Assembly: GCF_000244915.1 (NCBI RefSeq)
Contig: NZ_CM001442.1
Location: forward strand, 3,472,001 to 3,536,000
Direction of reading: 5' to 3'
DNA: 64,000 nucleotides
DNA from: Bradyrhizobium sp. WSM471
GTDB taxonomy: Bacteria; Pseudomonadota; Alphaproteobacteria; Rhizobiales; Xanthobacteraceae
Numbering within the stretch: position 1 is the first letter of the stretch; every line of letters starts with the position of its first letter. Positions 26,051 through 34,674 of this stretch are shown here, piece by piece. A program made the translations under genes and the position numbers. The notes beneath the pieces are model-generated. The model ran no database searches. It had not been told where the DNA came from and was given only the letters and a program-made list of their open reading frames with translations.

Positions 26051-26992
26051 GTGGCGCGGCGGACCGCGAGCGTGTCGGCGATCGGCGCTGCTGGCGAGAT
26101 GGTGCCCCAGGTCACGGTCCGTGGCCCGAGTTGGGACGGCAGGCTGACGGTGCTCATCCTGTTCCTGCCGCCGGCGCTGCTATTGTTCACGTTGTTCGTT
26201 GTGCTGCCGATCGGCGAAGCAGCCTGGTATTCGGGCTTCAATTGGAACGGGTTCGGCAGGCCGACCAGCTGGATTGGCTTGGACAATTACCGCTTCGTGC
26301 TGGAGACCCGCGCCTTCTGGCTCGCGCTGCGTAACAACGGCCTGATCATCGCTGTTTCGCTCGCCATCCAGCTACCGCTTGCGCTCTCCCTGGCCTTGAT
26401 GCTGGCCGAACGCTTTCGGGGGGCGGTGGCGCTGCGCATGTTGTTCTTCATGCCTTATATCCTGGCGGAGATCGCAACCGGGCTGATCTTCAGCTTCGTC
26501 TATGATGGCGACTACGGCCTTGTGGCTTCGATCTGGCGCAGCTTCGGCGCCGAGCCCCCGCATCTGCTTGCCTCGACGGATACGGCCATGCTGGCGGTGC
26601 TGATCGTGGTCGTCTGGAAGTACTTTGGCTTCCACATGATGCTGTTCATCGCGGCGCTCCAGGGCCTCGACAAGAGCCTGGTCGAGGCGGCGCGCATCGA
26701 CGGCGCGACCCGATCGCAAGCCTTGCGGCATGTGGTCATCCCGTTGCTCTATCCGACGATAAGGCTCTCCGTGTTCTTCGCCATCGTCGGCTCGCTGCAG
26801 CTGTTCGACCTCGTCATGCCCCTGACGCGCGGCGGACCAGCGGACTCCTCGAACACGATGGTGAGCTTCCTCTACAACAACGGCATCTCGCGGATGCGGG
26901 TCGGCTACGGCAGCGCCATCGGCGTCATTTTGTTTGCGATCTGCGTGACCTTTGCCTTCACGTACAAGCGATGGTTCATGCGCGATGAGTAA
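26051..26992 (+). CDS. Sugar ABC transporter permease (MalF/UgpA type)
   Basis: This protein of about 313 residues has six membrane segments and the EAA loop in VEAARIDGATRSQALRHVVIPLL, the site that contacts the ATPase. The start is not certain: GTG at 26051, two bases after the upstream stop, would allow coupled translation, whereas ATG at 26099 would give 297 residues. It overlaps the next permease by eight bases. The pairing with a MalG-type permease is that of the carbohydrate importer family 1. Confidence 0.9.
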   Translation: MARRTASVSAIGAAGEMVPQVTVRGPSWDGRLTVLILFLPPALLLFTLFVVLPIGEAAWYSGFNWNGFGRPTSWIGLDNYRFVLETRAFWLALRNNGLIIAVSLAIQLPLALSLALMLAERFRGAVALRMLFFMPYILAEIATGLIFSFVYDGDYGLVASIWRSFGAEPPHLLASTDTAMLAVLIVVVWKYFGFHMMLFIAALQGLDKSLVEAARIDGATRSQALRHVVIPLLYPTIRLSVFFAIVGSLQLFDLVMPLTRGGPADSSNTMVSFLYNNGISRMRVGYGSAIGVILFAICVTFAFTYKRWFMRDE

Positions 26993-27833
26993 CGCCAAGG
27001 CGATCCGTGCGCCGTTCGATCCCTCAATGCTGTTCAAGATGGTGTTCCTCGCCGTCGTTGCCATCATCGTAGTGGTACCGCTGCTCGCGACCTTGTTCGG
27101 TGGCTTCAAATCGCTCGGCGAATTGCGCGTCAATCCGTTCGGCTTGCCACGTCACTGGGAGTGGAAGAACTATGCTGATATCCTGTTCTCGGCACGTTAC
27201 TGGCAGCTCTTGCGCAATTCGCTGATCATCTCGACCCTCACGGTGGCACTGACCCTGATCGTCGCCTCGATGGCGGCGTTCACCTTCGCCCATATCCGGT
27301 TCTACGGCAGCTCGATGCTGCTGAGCTACCTGACGCTGGGCCTGCTGTTTCCGGCCGCGACGGCGGTGCTGCCGCTCTTCATCAAGGTGCGCGATCTCGG
27401 ATTGCTCGATACATATTTTGGCGTTGCCCTGCCGCAGGCGGCCTTCGGTCTGGCGATGAGCGTGCTGCTGCTGCGGCGTTTCTTCAGGGACATCCCGTAC
27501 GAACTGCTAGAGGCCGCGCTGGTCGACGGCTGCAGCTATATCAAGTTCTTCCGCTATGTGACGTTGCCTTTATCCCGGCCGATCCTGGCGACCGTCGGTA
27601 CCATCACATTCGTCAACAGCTGGAACGCCTATCTGCTGCCACTGGTGATGCTCAACACCGACGCGCTCTACCCCTGGCCGCTCGGTATCATGGTTTATCA
27701 GGGCGAGTATTCGTCCGAGTGGCATCTGATCCTGGCCTTCATCACGTTGACCATCCTGCCGACGATCATTCTCTTCCTCCTGGCGCAGAAACACATCGTT
27801 GCAGGCCTCACCGCCGGCGCGGTCAAGGGATGA
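26985..27833 (+). CDS. Sugar ABC transporter permease (MalG/UgpE type)
   Basis: This 282-residue inner-membrane protein has six hydrophobic segments and the EAA loop LLEAALVDGCSYIKFFRYVTLPL. The ATG at 26985 overlaps the stop of the first permease. The next gene is an oxidoreductase, not an ATPase; no MalK/UgpC-type ATPase is present in the operon or elsewhere in the window. Confidence 0.92.
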   Translation: MSNAKAIRAPFDPSMLFKMVFLAVVAIIVVVPLLATLFGGFKSLGELRVNPFGLPRHWEWKNYADILFSARYWQLLRNSLIISTLTVALTLIVASMAAFTFAHIRFYGSSMLLSYLTLGLLFPAATAVLPLFIKVRDLGLLDTYFGVALPQAAFGLAMSVLLLRRFFRDIPYELLEAALVDGCSYIKFFRYVTLPLSRPILATVGTITFVNSWNAYLLPLVMLNTDALYPWPLGIMVYQGEYSSEWHLILAFITLTILPTIILFLLAQKHIVAGLTAGAVKG

Positions 27834-27855
27834 ACGGTACCTCACGGAGATCACA

Positions 27856-28953
27856 ATGAGAAAAGTCGGCATCGGCATCATCGGCTGCGGCAATATCAGC
27901 ACCGCTTATCTGAAGGCGGCCCAGCGCTTCCCGGTCATGGAAATCAAGGCGCTCGCCGATATGCGCAGCGATGCGGCAGAGCGGCAGGGCGCCGCCTTCG
28001 GGCTGCCGGCAATGCGGGTTGATCAACTGCTCAAACGGGACGATATTGAGATCGTCATCAATCTCACCGTGCCACTCGCCCACACTGACGTCAGCCTGGC
28101 GGTGTTGACCGCCGGCAAGCACGTTCATTCCGAGAAGCCGCTCGGCATCAACGTCACGGAAGCCCGCAAGGTGATGGATCTCGCCGCGCAAAAGGGTCTT
28201 CGCGTCGGCTGCGCGCCCGATACGTTCCTTGGCGGTGGGCACCAGACCGCGCGCAAACTGATCGACGATGGCGCGATAGGCACGCCCGTGGCCGGCAGCG
28301 CGTTCTTCGGCTGCCCCGGCCACGAGCGATGGCATCCGGCGCCGGGTTTCTACTATTTGCGCGGCGGCGGGCCTATGCTTGACATGGGCCCGTACTACAT
28401 CACCGATCTCGTGCAGTTGCTCGGCCCCGTGGCGAGCGTGATGGGCTCGACCGCGCGTCCGAAATCCGAGCGGCTTGTCACGAGCCAGCCGATGAACGGA
28501 ACGCTGATCCCGGTCGAAGTCTCGACCCATGTGGCCGGCACGCTCGAATTCGAGAGCGGGGCGGTCGTCTCGATCGCGATGAGCTTTGATGTGCCGAAGC
28601 ACCGGCACGCGCCGATTGAGATCTATGGCGACAAGGGCAGCATGCTCGTGCCCGACCCGAACCGCTTCGGCGGCGAGGTGCAGGTCGCCAAGACCGGCGG
28701 CGACTGGGAGCCGGTGCCGCTGACCCACGGTCATGTCGATGGCGAGTTCCGTTCCATTGGCGCGGCCGATATGGCCTCCGCGATACTGAACAACCGGCCG
28801 CATCGTGCGAGCGGCGCGCTCGCTTTCCACGTGCTGGAGGTGATGGAAGCGTTCCAGATCTCTGCCGACGAAGGGCGACGCGTCAAGATCGAGAGTTGCG
28901 TCGAGCGGCCGGAGATGCTCCCGGCCGGGCGTGAAACCGGACAGATCGACTAA
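27856..28953 (+). CDS. Gfo/Idh/MocA family oxidoreductase
   Basis: This 365-residue protein begins with a Rossmann fold, GIGIIGCGNISTAYL, and has the family motif SEKPLGI (HSEKPLGINVTEA), which places the catalytic lysine. The C-terminal part is the substrate-binding beta-sheet domain, with DMGPYYITDLVQLLGPV. Such enzymes oxidise sugars or sugar acids with NAD(P), as in the ThuB-type enzymes of rhizobial trehalose metabolism. It stands between the permeases and a ThuA gene, a frequent rhizobial grouping. The start at 27856 is where the Rossmann strand begins. Confidence 0.92.
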   Translation: MRKVGIGIIGCGNISTAYLKAAQRFPVMEIKALADMRSDAAERQGAAFGLPAMRVDQLLKRDDIEIVINLTVPLAHTDVSLAVLTAGKHVHSEKPLGINVTEARKVMDLAAQKGLRVGCAPDTFLGGGHQTARKLIDDGAIGTPVAGSAFFGCPGHERWHPAPGFYYLRGGGPMLDMGPYYITDLVQLLGPVASVMGSTARPKSERLVTSQPMNGTLIPVEVSTHVAGTLEFESGAVVSIAMSFDVPKHRHAPIEIYGDKGSMLVPDPNRFGGEVQVAKTGGDWEPVPLTHGHVDGEFRSIGAADMASAILNNRPHRASGALAFHVLEVMEAFQISADEGRRVKIESCVERPEMLPAGRETGQID

Positions 28954-28963
28954 GGACAGAAAC

Positions 28964-29608
28964 ATGCGCAAGGCAATGATTGTATGGGGCGGTTGGCCGG
29001 GGCACGATCCCGATCTCTGTGCTTCGATGATCCGCGGCTGGCTGAAGGCGGAAGGCTTCGAGGTGCGGACCGAAACCACCACCGCCGCGTTCGCCGATCC
29101 CGCGATTCACGACCTGTCGCTGATCATCCCGATCTATACCATGTCGAAGATCGAGAAGGCGGAAGCGCTCAATCTCTGCGCTGCGGTCCGGAGCGGCGTC
29201 GGGCTCGCCGGCCATCATGGCGGCATGGGCGACGCGTTCCGCGATTCCGTCGACTACCAGTTTCTGTGCGGCGGGCAGTGGGTTGCGCATCCCGGCAACA
29301 TCATCGACTACAAGGTCGACTTGACGAAGCCGGATGATCCCATCATGAAGGGCCTGAAGAGCTTCGAGCATCGTTCCGAGCAGTACTACATGCATATCGA
29401 TCCCGCCAACGAGGTGTTGGCGACGACGACCTTCACCGGCGAGCACGCGCCCTGGATCGAGGGCGTGGTGATGCCCGTAGTCTGGAAGAAGCGATACGGC
29501 GCGGGCAGGGTGTTCTACTCCTCGCTCGGCCACCGCGCTTACGAGCTCGACGTACCGGAGATCCGTACGTTGATGACCCGTGGCATGTTGTGGGCGGCGC
29601 GCGAATGA
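28964..29608 (+). CDS. ThuA domain protein (trehalose-utilisation family)
   Basis: This 214-residue protein is a single ThuA domain, a fold related to class I glutamine amidotransferases. It starts KAMIVWGGWPGHDP, the first strand, and shows the conserved segment GLAGHHGGMGDAFRD and, later, PVVWKKRYGAGRVFYSSLGH. ThuA proteins accompany Gfo/Idh/MocA enzymes in keto-sugar pathways; the exact reaction is not settled. It lies ten bases after the oxidoreductase gene and overlaps the regulator start by four bases. Confidence 0.92.
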   Translation: MRKAMIVWGGWPGHDPDLCASMIRGWLKAEGFEVRTETTTAAFADPAIHDLSLIIPIYTMSKIEKAEALNLCAAVRSGVGLAGHHGGMGDAFRDSVDYQFLCGGQWVAHPGNIIDYKVDLTKPDDPIMKGLKSFEHRSEQYYMHIDPANEVLATTTFTGEHAPWIEGVVMPVVWKKRYGAGRVFYSSLGHRAYELDVPEIRTLMTRGMLWAARE

Positions 29609-30654
29609 ATGCTGGCGCGACCCAGCCGGTGATTCGTGCCACGCTTGAGGACGTTGCGCGCACGGCGGGTGTTTCGCTCGCCACCGTCGACCGCGTCGTC
29701 AACCGGCGCGAGGGCGTGCGCGCCAAGACCGTGGCGCGGGTCGAGGCCGCCGTGGCAAAACTCGGCTATCGAGCCGACGTCGCGGCCGCTCGGCTTGCCC
29801 GGGGGCAGACGTTCCGGTTTGCCTTCGTGCTGCCGACCGGTAGCAACAGCTTCATGACCAACTTGACCGAGCAGGTCCAGCGCACCGCGGACTGGCTCGC
29901 CGGCCAGCGCGGTTTCATTGATATCCTCCATGTCGACGTGTTCGATCCGGATGTACTCGCCGCCGCGCTGGAAAATCTCTCGCCGGCGTATCAGGGCGTC
30001 GCCGTCATCGCGCTCGATCATCCCAGGGTGCGCGCCGCGATCGACGAACTCGCCGCGCGCGGGGTCGCTGTGGTGACCCTCGTGTCGGACGCGCCGACCT
30101 CGCGCCGGATGCACTATGTCGGCATCGACAACCCGGCGGCAGGCCGCACCGCTGCAACGCTGATGGGACGGTTCCTCACTGGTCGCGAGGGGACGGTGGC
30201 CGTGATCGCGGGATCGTTGTCGCTGCGCGATCACACCGAACGGCAATTCGGCTTCCACCAGATCCTGTCCAGCGAGTATCCGAACCTGCTCGCGCTGCCG
30301 GTGATCGAGGGCCGCGACGACAGCGAGCGGACGCGGGAGCTCACTGCAGCACTGCTCGCGAGACAGCCCGACCTGCGCGGCATCTACTGCTGCGGCGCCG
30401 GGAACCGTGGCATCGCCGATGCGCTCGAGGCCTCGGGACGCGTGCGCGAGGTGGTCTGGATTGCGCATGAGCTGACAGAGTACACACGGCGTTTCCTGGT
30501 CCGCGGCGCGCTCGATGCCATCATCAACCAGGATCCCGGCCACGAGGCACGGTCTGCGGCGCGAGTCCTGCTCGCGCATTGTTCGGGTGAGCCCATCAGC
30601 CCCGACCAGGAGCGCATTCGTATCGATATTTTTTTGCGGGACAATCTGCCGTAA
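29605..30654 (+). CDS. LacI family transcriptional regulator
   Basis: This 349-residue repressor has an N-terminal LacI helix-turn-helix, ATLEDVARTAGVSLATVDRVV, followed by the hinge and a periplasmic-binding-protein-like effector domain that starts at FRFAFVLPTGSNSF. The ATG overlaps the ThuA stop (ATGA), so it is the last gene of the sugar operon and probably represses it. The likely operator lies upstream of the binding-protein gene. It converges with the azoreductase-like gene. Confidence 0.93.
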   Translation: MNAGATQPVIRATLEDVARTAGVSLATVDRVVNRREGVRAKTVARVEAAVAKLGYRADVAAARLARGQTFRFAFVLPTGSNSFMTNLTEQVQRTADWLAGQRGFIDILHVDVFDPDVLAAALENLSPAYQGVAVIALDHPRVRAAIDELAARGVAVVTLVSDAPTSRRMHYVGIDNPAAGRTAATLMGRFLTGREGTVAVIAGSLSLRDHTERQFGFHQILSSEYPNLLALPVIEGRDDSERTRELTAALLARQPDLRGIYCCGAGNRGIADALEASGRVREVVWIAHELTEYTRRFLVRGALDAIINQDPGHEARSAARVLLAHCSGEPISPDQERIRIDIFLRDNLP

Positions 30655-30677
30655 CTTCGAGTCGCTTGCGGAGTGCA

Positions 30678-31304
30678 TCAGAAGCTCGCGGCCATTGCTG
30701 CCAGGCGTTGATGGGCTCGTTCGCGGGCCGCCTCAATGGGCTCTGGCGGTCCGGTGGTTGGTCCGATTGGAATGAACCGGACATTGTTGATACCGACAAA
30801 ACGCAAAATTTCGCGCAGGTAAGGCGTTGCCATGTCGATGCGCCCGCGGTTCATTCCGGTGGCGAAATCGCTGCCACTGGCAATGATGACGATGGTCGGC
30901 CGGTCCTTCAGCAGCGGGACATACCCTAGCGAAGGGTCGAACCGAAAGGTGAGGCCGGGCTGGACGATGACGTCGAACCATTGCTTGAGCTTATAGGGAA
31001 TGCTGAAGTTCCACATCGGCGTCGAAATCAGCACCCGCTCGGCGAGCGCTAAGCGCACCGCCATCCGCTCGGCTTCCGCGAAGCTGTCCCGCTGCGCGTC
31101 GTTGAAGGCTTGCGCCTTCATCCGTGCATATTTGGCTTCGACAATCGGGCCTGAAAACTCCGGCAGGCGCTCGCGCCAGATATCCATGACGTCCACGTCC
31201 CAGTCGGGCCGAGCTCGGCGAAAGCCGTCAACGAAAACGCGTGCGCCGGCGCTCGACCAGGAGCCGTCGCGGGGCGAGCAGGACAGGTGCAGGAGCTTAG
31301 CCAC
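30678..31304 (-). CDS. FMN-dependent NADH-azoreductase-like flavoprotein (AzoR family)
   Basis: This 208-residue flavodoxin-like enzyme shows the FMN phosphate loop near its start, SCSPRDGSWSS, and the AzoR motif PMWNFSIPYKLKQWFD. These enzymes reduce quinones and azo compounds with two electrons from NAD(P)H. As the last gene of the long - strand cluster, three bases after the fusion gene, it may keep a quinone or quinol intermediate reduced. This role is an inference from position. Confidence 0.88.
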   Translation of the reverse strand: MAKLLHLSCSPRDGSWSSAGARVFVDGFRRARPDWDVDVMDIWRERLPEFSGPIVEAKYARMKAQAFNDAQRDSFAEAERMAVRLALAERVLISTPMWNFSIPYKLKQWFDVIVQPGLTFRFDPSLGYVPLLKDRPTIVIIASGSDFATGMNRGRIDMATPYLREILRFVGINNVRFIPIGPTTGPPEPIEAARERAHQRLAAMAASF

Positions 31305-31307
31305 CGC

Positions 31308-32882
31308 TCATCCCAGCGCTTTGATGACCGCATCGGCCTTGGTTACGACGGCGACGTTCTGCATGGCGAAGTTGATCGACGCGGCGTGCCAATCGGCATT
31401 CATGGTCGAGCAGCAATCCTCGGGAACGATCATGAAGTAGCCCTTGTCGGCGCCGGTCCGCGCCGTGTGCTCGACCGACATGTTGGTCCAGGCGCCGGTA
31501 TTGATGATCATGTCGCGACCGGTGGCTTTCAGGATCGTTTCGAGTCGCGTGCCTTCCCAGGCGCTCATTCGCACCTTCTCGACCACGAAATCGCCGGGCC
31601 GTGGTTCGAGACCTGACACCGGTGCCGCGCCCCAGCTTCCGCGCACCATCGCCCTGCTGTCGACGAGCCCCTCGAACAGCGGCGCATTCAGCGTCACGCC
31701 GGGCGCGCCGGGCTCGACGACGAACCAGACATGGATGACGGCGACGCCGCGCGCCCGCGCGGTTTCCGCCAGGCGACGAACATTCTCGACGACATGCTGC
31801 TGGCGAGCATGCCCGGGCGCACCGGAATCGGCAAAGGCACCACCGTCCATGATGACGTCGTTCTGGAGATCCTGGATGATCATGGCGCAGCGTCGCGGGT
31901 CGAGCTGCATCTCACCATCGGCGAGTATGGGTGCAGCGGAAGCAGAGCCGGCGGCCGCTGTGCCGCCGCCTCGCTTGCCGCTCATATAGGGCTCGTGGCG
32001 CGGTCCGACCTTGGTGGGAATGGCATAGACCGAGTGCGTCGAAGTCAGGTACAGCGTGCGAAAATCCGGCCCGCCCCAAGTAAGGTTGGCGACGAGCTCG
32101 GGCAGGCGGAGCTTGCCGAGCAGCTCGCTCCGCGGCGAATAGACCCAGACCCCGCCGGGTGCGGTAACCCAGACGTTGCCGTGCTGGTCGCACTTCATGC
32201 CGTCGGGCAAGCCGGGCTCGAGCTCGGAGCGGATGCCGCTTGCGAATACACGCGCACTCGACAGCGAGCCGTCGCCGTTGACGTCGAATACGCGGATCAG
32301 TGACTGCACGGTGTCGTTGACATAGAGCAGTTTCTCGTCGGGCGAGAAGCACAGCCCGTTCGGCTGGTCGAACAGATTGCGGTCAACGACCAGCTTCGGC
32401 TCGGCGCCGGGCACGACGCGATAGACGCCCTGGAAACCAAGCTGCCTTGGCCGCTCGACGCCATAGACTGGCATGCGGCCGTACCAGGGATCCGAGAAAT
32501 AGATCGCGCCGGAGGAGTGCACGCAGACGTCGTTGGGGCTGTTAAGCTCCTGCCCCCCAAAGTGCGAGGCAAGCACCTCGCGCCGCCCGTCCGGCCGCTC
32601 GCGGATCAACGACGATGTCGCGTGCTCGCAAACGATCAAATTGAGCTCAGCGTCATAGGTCATGCCGTTGCATTTGTTCGACGGACGTTTGACCTCGGCG
32701 ATGCCGCGCCGCGCATCCCAGCGCCGGCGCACGTCGCCCGGCATGTCCGAGAACAGCAGATAATGATCGACCGGATGCCAGATCGGTCCCTCCGTGAAGT
32801 CAAAACCGGTGCCGATCTGCGCGGCCGGTGCGTAAGGATCGATCAGGGTCTCGAATTCGGAGCGCAAGGTGACGTGCGTCAT
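31308..32882 (-). CDS. SMP-30/gluconolactonase fused to an isochorismatase-like hydrolase
   Basis: This 524-residue protein joins two enzymes. Residues 1 to about 295 form an SMP-30 six-bladed propeller, a metal-dependent lactonase, with likely metal ligands Glu31 (FTEGPIW), Asn175 (QPNGLCFSPD) and Asp227 (LPDGM). Residues about 298-325 are a Gly/Ala-rich linker. Residues about 328-524 are an isochorismatase-like cysteine hydrolase, with the catalytic Asp338 (IIQDLQND) and Lys436 (EKVRMSAW) in place. The expected catalytic cysteine, in TNxCV, is replaced by Ser469 (TNMSVEHT). The second domain may therefore be non-hydrolytic or work with an altered nucleophile. It follows the lactonase gene by 17 bases. 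Confidence 0.88.
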   Translation of the reverse strand: MTHVTLRSEFETLIDPYAPAAQIGTGFDFTEGPIWHPVDHYLLFSDMPGDVRRRWDARRGIAEVKRPSNKCNGMTYDAELNLIVCEHATSSLIRERPDGRREVLASHFGGQELNSPNDVCVHSSGAIYFSDPWYGRMPVYGVERPRQLGFQGVYRVVPGAEPKLVVDRNLFDQPNGLCFSPDEKLLYVNDTVQSLIRVFDVNGDGSLSSARVFASGIRSELEPGLPDGMKCDQHGNVWVTAPGGVWVYSPRSELLGKLRLPELVANLTWGGPDFRTLYLTSTHSVYAIPTKVGPRHEPYMSGKRGGGTAAAGSASAAPILADGEMQLDPRRCAMIIQDLQNDVIMDGGAFADSGAPGHARQQHVVENVRRLAETARARGVAVIHVWFVVEPGAPGVTLNAPLFEGLVDSRAMVRGSWGAAPVSGLEPRPGDFVVEKVRMSAWEGTRLETILKATGRDMIINTGAWTNMSVEHTARTGADKGYFMIVPEDCCSTMNADWHAASINFAMQNVAVVTKADAVIKALG

Positions 32883-32899
32883 CGTCCATCCTCTGGCGT

Positions 32900-33748
32900 C
32901 TAGGCCGGAAACCAGCTGCGCTGGGGCAGGGACTGCACGACCGGTCCAGGCACCTGGTCGTGCAGCCGGCCGACGACGGTGCCGCCTTCGATCTTGGCGG
33001 GACGGTCGTGGACCGGCAGCAGATAGCGCGAATTGCTGAGCAGCTTCTTGATGGCGGCCTTCTCGGCGCGCTTGGTGGTGCCGTGGTTCCCCGTGGTGCG
33101 CGGCTCCCAGTCATGGATCTCGTTGAAGGGCGTCACGATCTGGTCGTTGAAATCGTAGATCACGTCGCCGCAGATGGTGGCGATGCCGTCGGCGGTTTCG
33201 ACGATGATGTTCATCGAGCCCTCGGTATGCGCATTCGCAGCGTCGCAGTAGACGCCCGGCATCAGCTCGATAGGACCTGTGATCTCGAGGTCGAGAAAGC
33301 GCAGCGCACTCTTGGTGTGCAGACGGTCGATCAGATGCTTGATATCCGGCGCCGGATATTGCGGATGCATCAGGCCGGACACGGAATATTCAAGCTCCCG
33401 ACGGTTGAGGACGACGGTCGTGTTCATCGGAAACAGATCGTCCTTGCCGGCGTGGTCGATGTGCAGATGGGTGTGGCAAACGAAGCGCACATCACCCATC
33501 CGCACGCCGTGCCGCGCAAGCTGGTTCTCGATCATGTGCTCGTGATACTGCAGGCCGCGCATGCCCAGCGTTTCCATAATCTGGTTGGAGCGGTAACCCG
33601 TGTCTACCACGACCGGATACTTGCCGCCGAGGATCAGGAAACCGAGGGTGAGGACGCGGCGGGTGCGGCCGCAATCGCGGCCGAGAACCAAAAAGCTCGA
33701 TTCCAGCTCAATATCGCCATAGTCCAGAATCTTGATCTCCAGCGGCAT
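32900..33748 (-). CDS. Metallo-beta-lactamase-fold lactonase (N-acyl homoserine lactonase family)
   Basis: This 282-residue protein has the di-zinc motif HxHxDH at residues 94-99 (THLHIDHAG), and later HTEGSM and the bridging Asp in ICGDVIYDF. The order and the length fit AHL lactonases such as AttM and AiiA, which open homoserine lactones. Next to a gluconolactonase domain and a lactone-type amidohydrolase, a role in opening a pathway lactone is at least as likely as quorum quenching. It lies 41 bases after the amidohydrolase gene. Confidence 0.88.
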   Translation of the reverse strand: MPLEIKILDYGDIELESSFLVLGRDCGRTRRVLTLGFLILGGKYPVVVDTGYRSNQIMETLGMRGLQYHEHMIENQLARHGVRMGDVRFVCHTHLHIDHAGKDDLFPMNTTVVLNRRELEYSVSGLMHPQYPAPDIKHLIDRLHTKSALRFLDLEITGPIELMPGVYCDAANAHTEGSMNIIVETADGIATICGDVIYDFNDQIVTPFNEIHDWEPRTTGNHGTTKRAEKAAIKKLLSNSRYLLPVHDRPAKIEGGTVVGRLHDQVPGPVVQSLPQRSWFPA

Positions 33749-33789
33749 TCCGTCCCTCCCTGTGTCCGTTCTCGTTGTTTCCTCGGCGC

Positions 33790-34674
33790 TCAGAGCCGAT
33801 AGACGCGCATGGCAGTGGTCCTGAAAACGGCTTCGCGCTGATCATCGCGTAGCGGCGCCGCGGCGGCACGGAATGCATCGATCAACTCGCGGTAGCTGGT
33901 CCACAATTTCTCGATCGGAAAATTCGAGCCGAACAGGCAGCGTTCGGCGCCGAAGATCGCAATCGTATCGGTCAGGACGGACGCGATATGCGCGGGGTCG
34001 TTGCGGTGGATGAAGGTTCCGAGCCCCGACAGTTTCGACACGACGTTCGGGCATGCGGCGAGGCGGGCCATCCCGGCGCGCCAGCCAGCGCGACCTGCAG
34101 GTGAAAGATCCTCCAGCATGCCGGCGTGCTGGAGGATGAAGGTCACCTTGGAACAGGATTCCACAAGGCGTGCGGCGTCCGACATCTGCGGCGTGAACAC
34201 CTGAAGGTCAAAGCTCCAGCCATACTCTGCAAGGCGGGCGATATTGCGCTGGATCACGGGATCGGTGCAGAGATCCGGCCGCGCGGCAAAGCGATAAAGA
34301 GGGTTCTCGTGCCAATGCAGTTGCATGCGAACGCCGCGTACGAGGGCATAGCGCTTCAGGCGGTCGAGCTGTGGACGCACGTCATCCACTGAAAAGTCGG
34401 CGTAAGCTACGATGGCATGCGGCCAGCCGTGCTCCTCGGCGGTCTGCTGCACCCAGGCGGCCTCGTCCTCGAAGCGGTCATTGGCCCAGTTGGTCTGGAC
34501 ATAGACCGACCGGGTAACGCCGCTGCTTTCGAGGTCGCGGAGATATTCCTCTATAGGGTAATCGCGCCGGATCGGCTCGTACAGACCGAAGATGCGCGGT
34601 TGCATCGGACCGACCAGCCAGGGCAGGTCGGCCTGGCGCCAGATATGATGGTGCCCATCGACGATGTCCGTCAC
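33790..34674 (-). CDS. TIM-barrel amidohydrolase (amidohydrolase_2, PDC lactonase-like)
   Basis: This 294-residue protein shows the amidohydrolase_2 pattern: HHH near the start (VDGHHHIWRQ), a mid-barrel metal or substrate region with QHAGML, and the final Asp-loop region with GAERCLFGSNFPIE; here the common GSDWP motif reads GSNFP. Members include 2-pyrone-4,6-dicarboxylate lactonase, rhamnono- and fucono-lactonases, and decarboxylases. The replacement of Asp by Asn in the last motif may change or weaken the metal chemistry. It overlaps the VWA gene by four bases. Confidence 0.86.
   Translation of the reverse strand: MTDIVDGHHHIWRQADLPWLVGPMQPRIFGLYEPIRRDYPIEEYLRDLESSGVTRSVYVQTNWANDRFEDEAAWVQQTAEEHGWPHAIVAYADFSVDDVRPQLDRLKRYALVRGVRMQLHWHENPLYRFAARPDLCTDPVIQRNIARLAEYGWSFDLQVFTPQMSDAARLVESCSKVTFILQHAGMLEDLSPAGRAGWRAGMARLAACPNVVSKLSGLGTFIHRNDPAHIASVLTDTIAIFGAERCLFGSNFPIEKLWTSYRELIDAFRAAAAPLRDDQREAVFRTTAMRVYRL

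Noticed and set aside
32900..33748. Quorum-quenching AHL lactonase as the function of the MBL protein
   Set aside because: The HxHxDH fold is shared by many lactonases, and the catabolic neighbourhood points to a pathway lactone; no evidence favours homoserine lactones.
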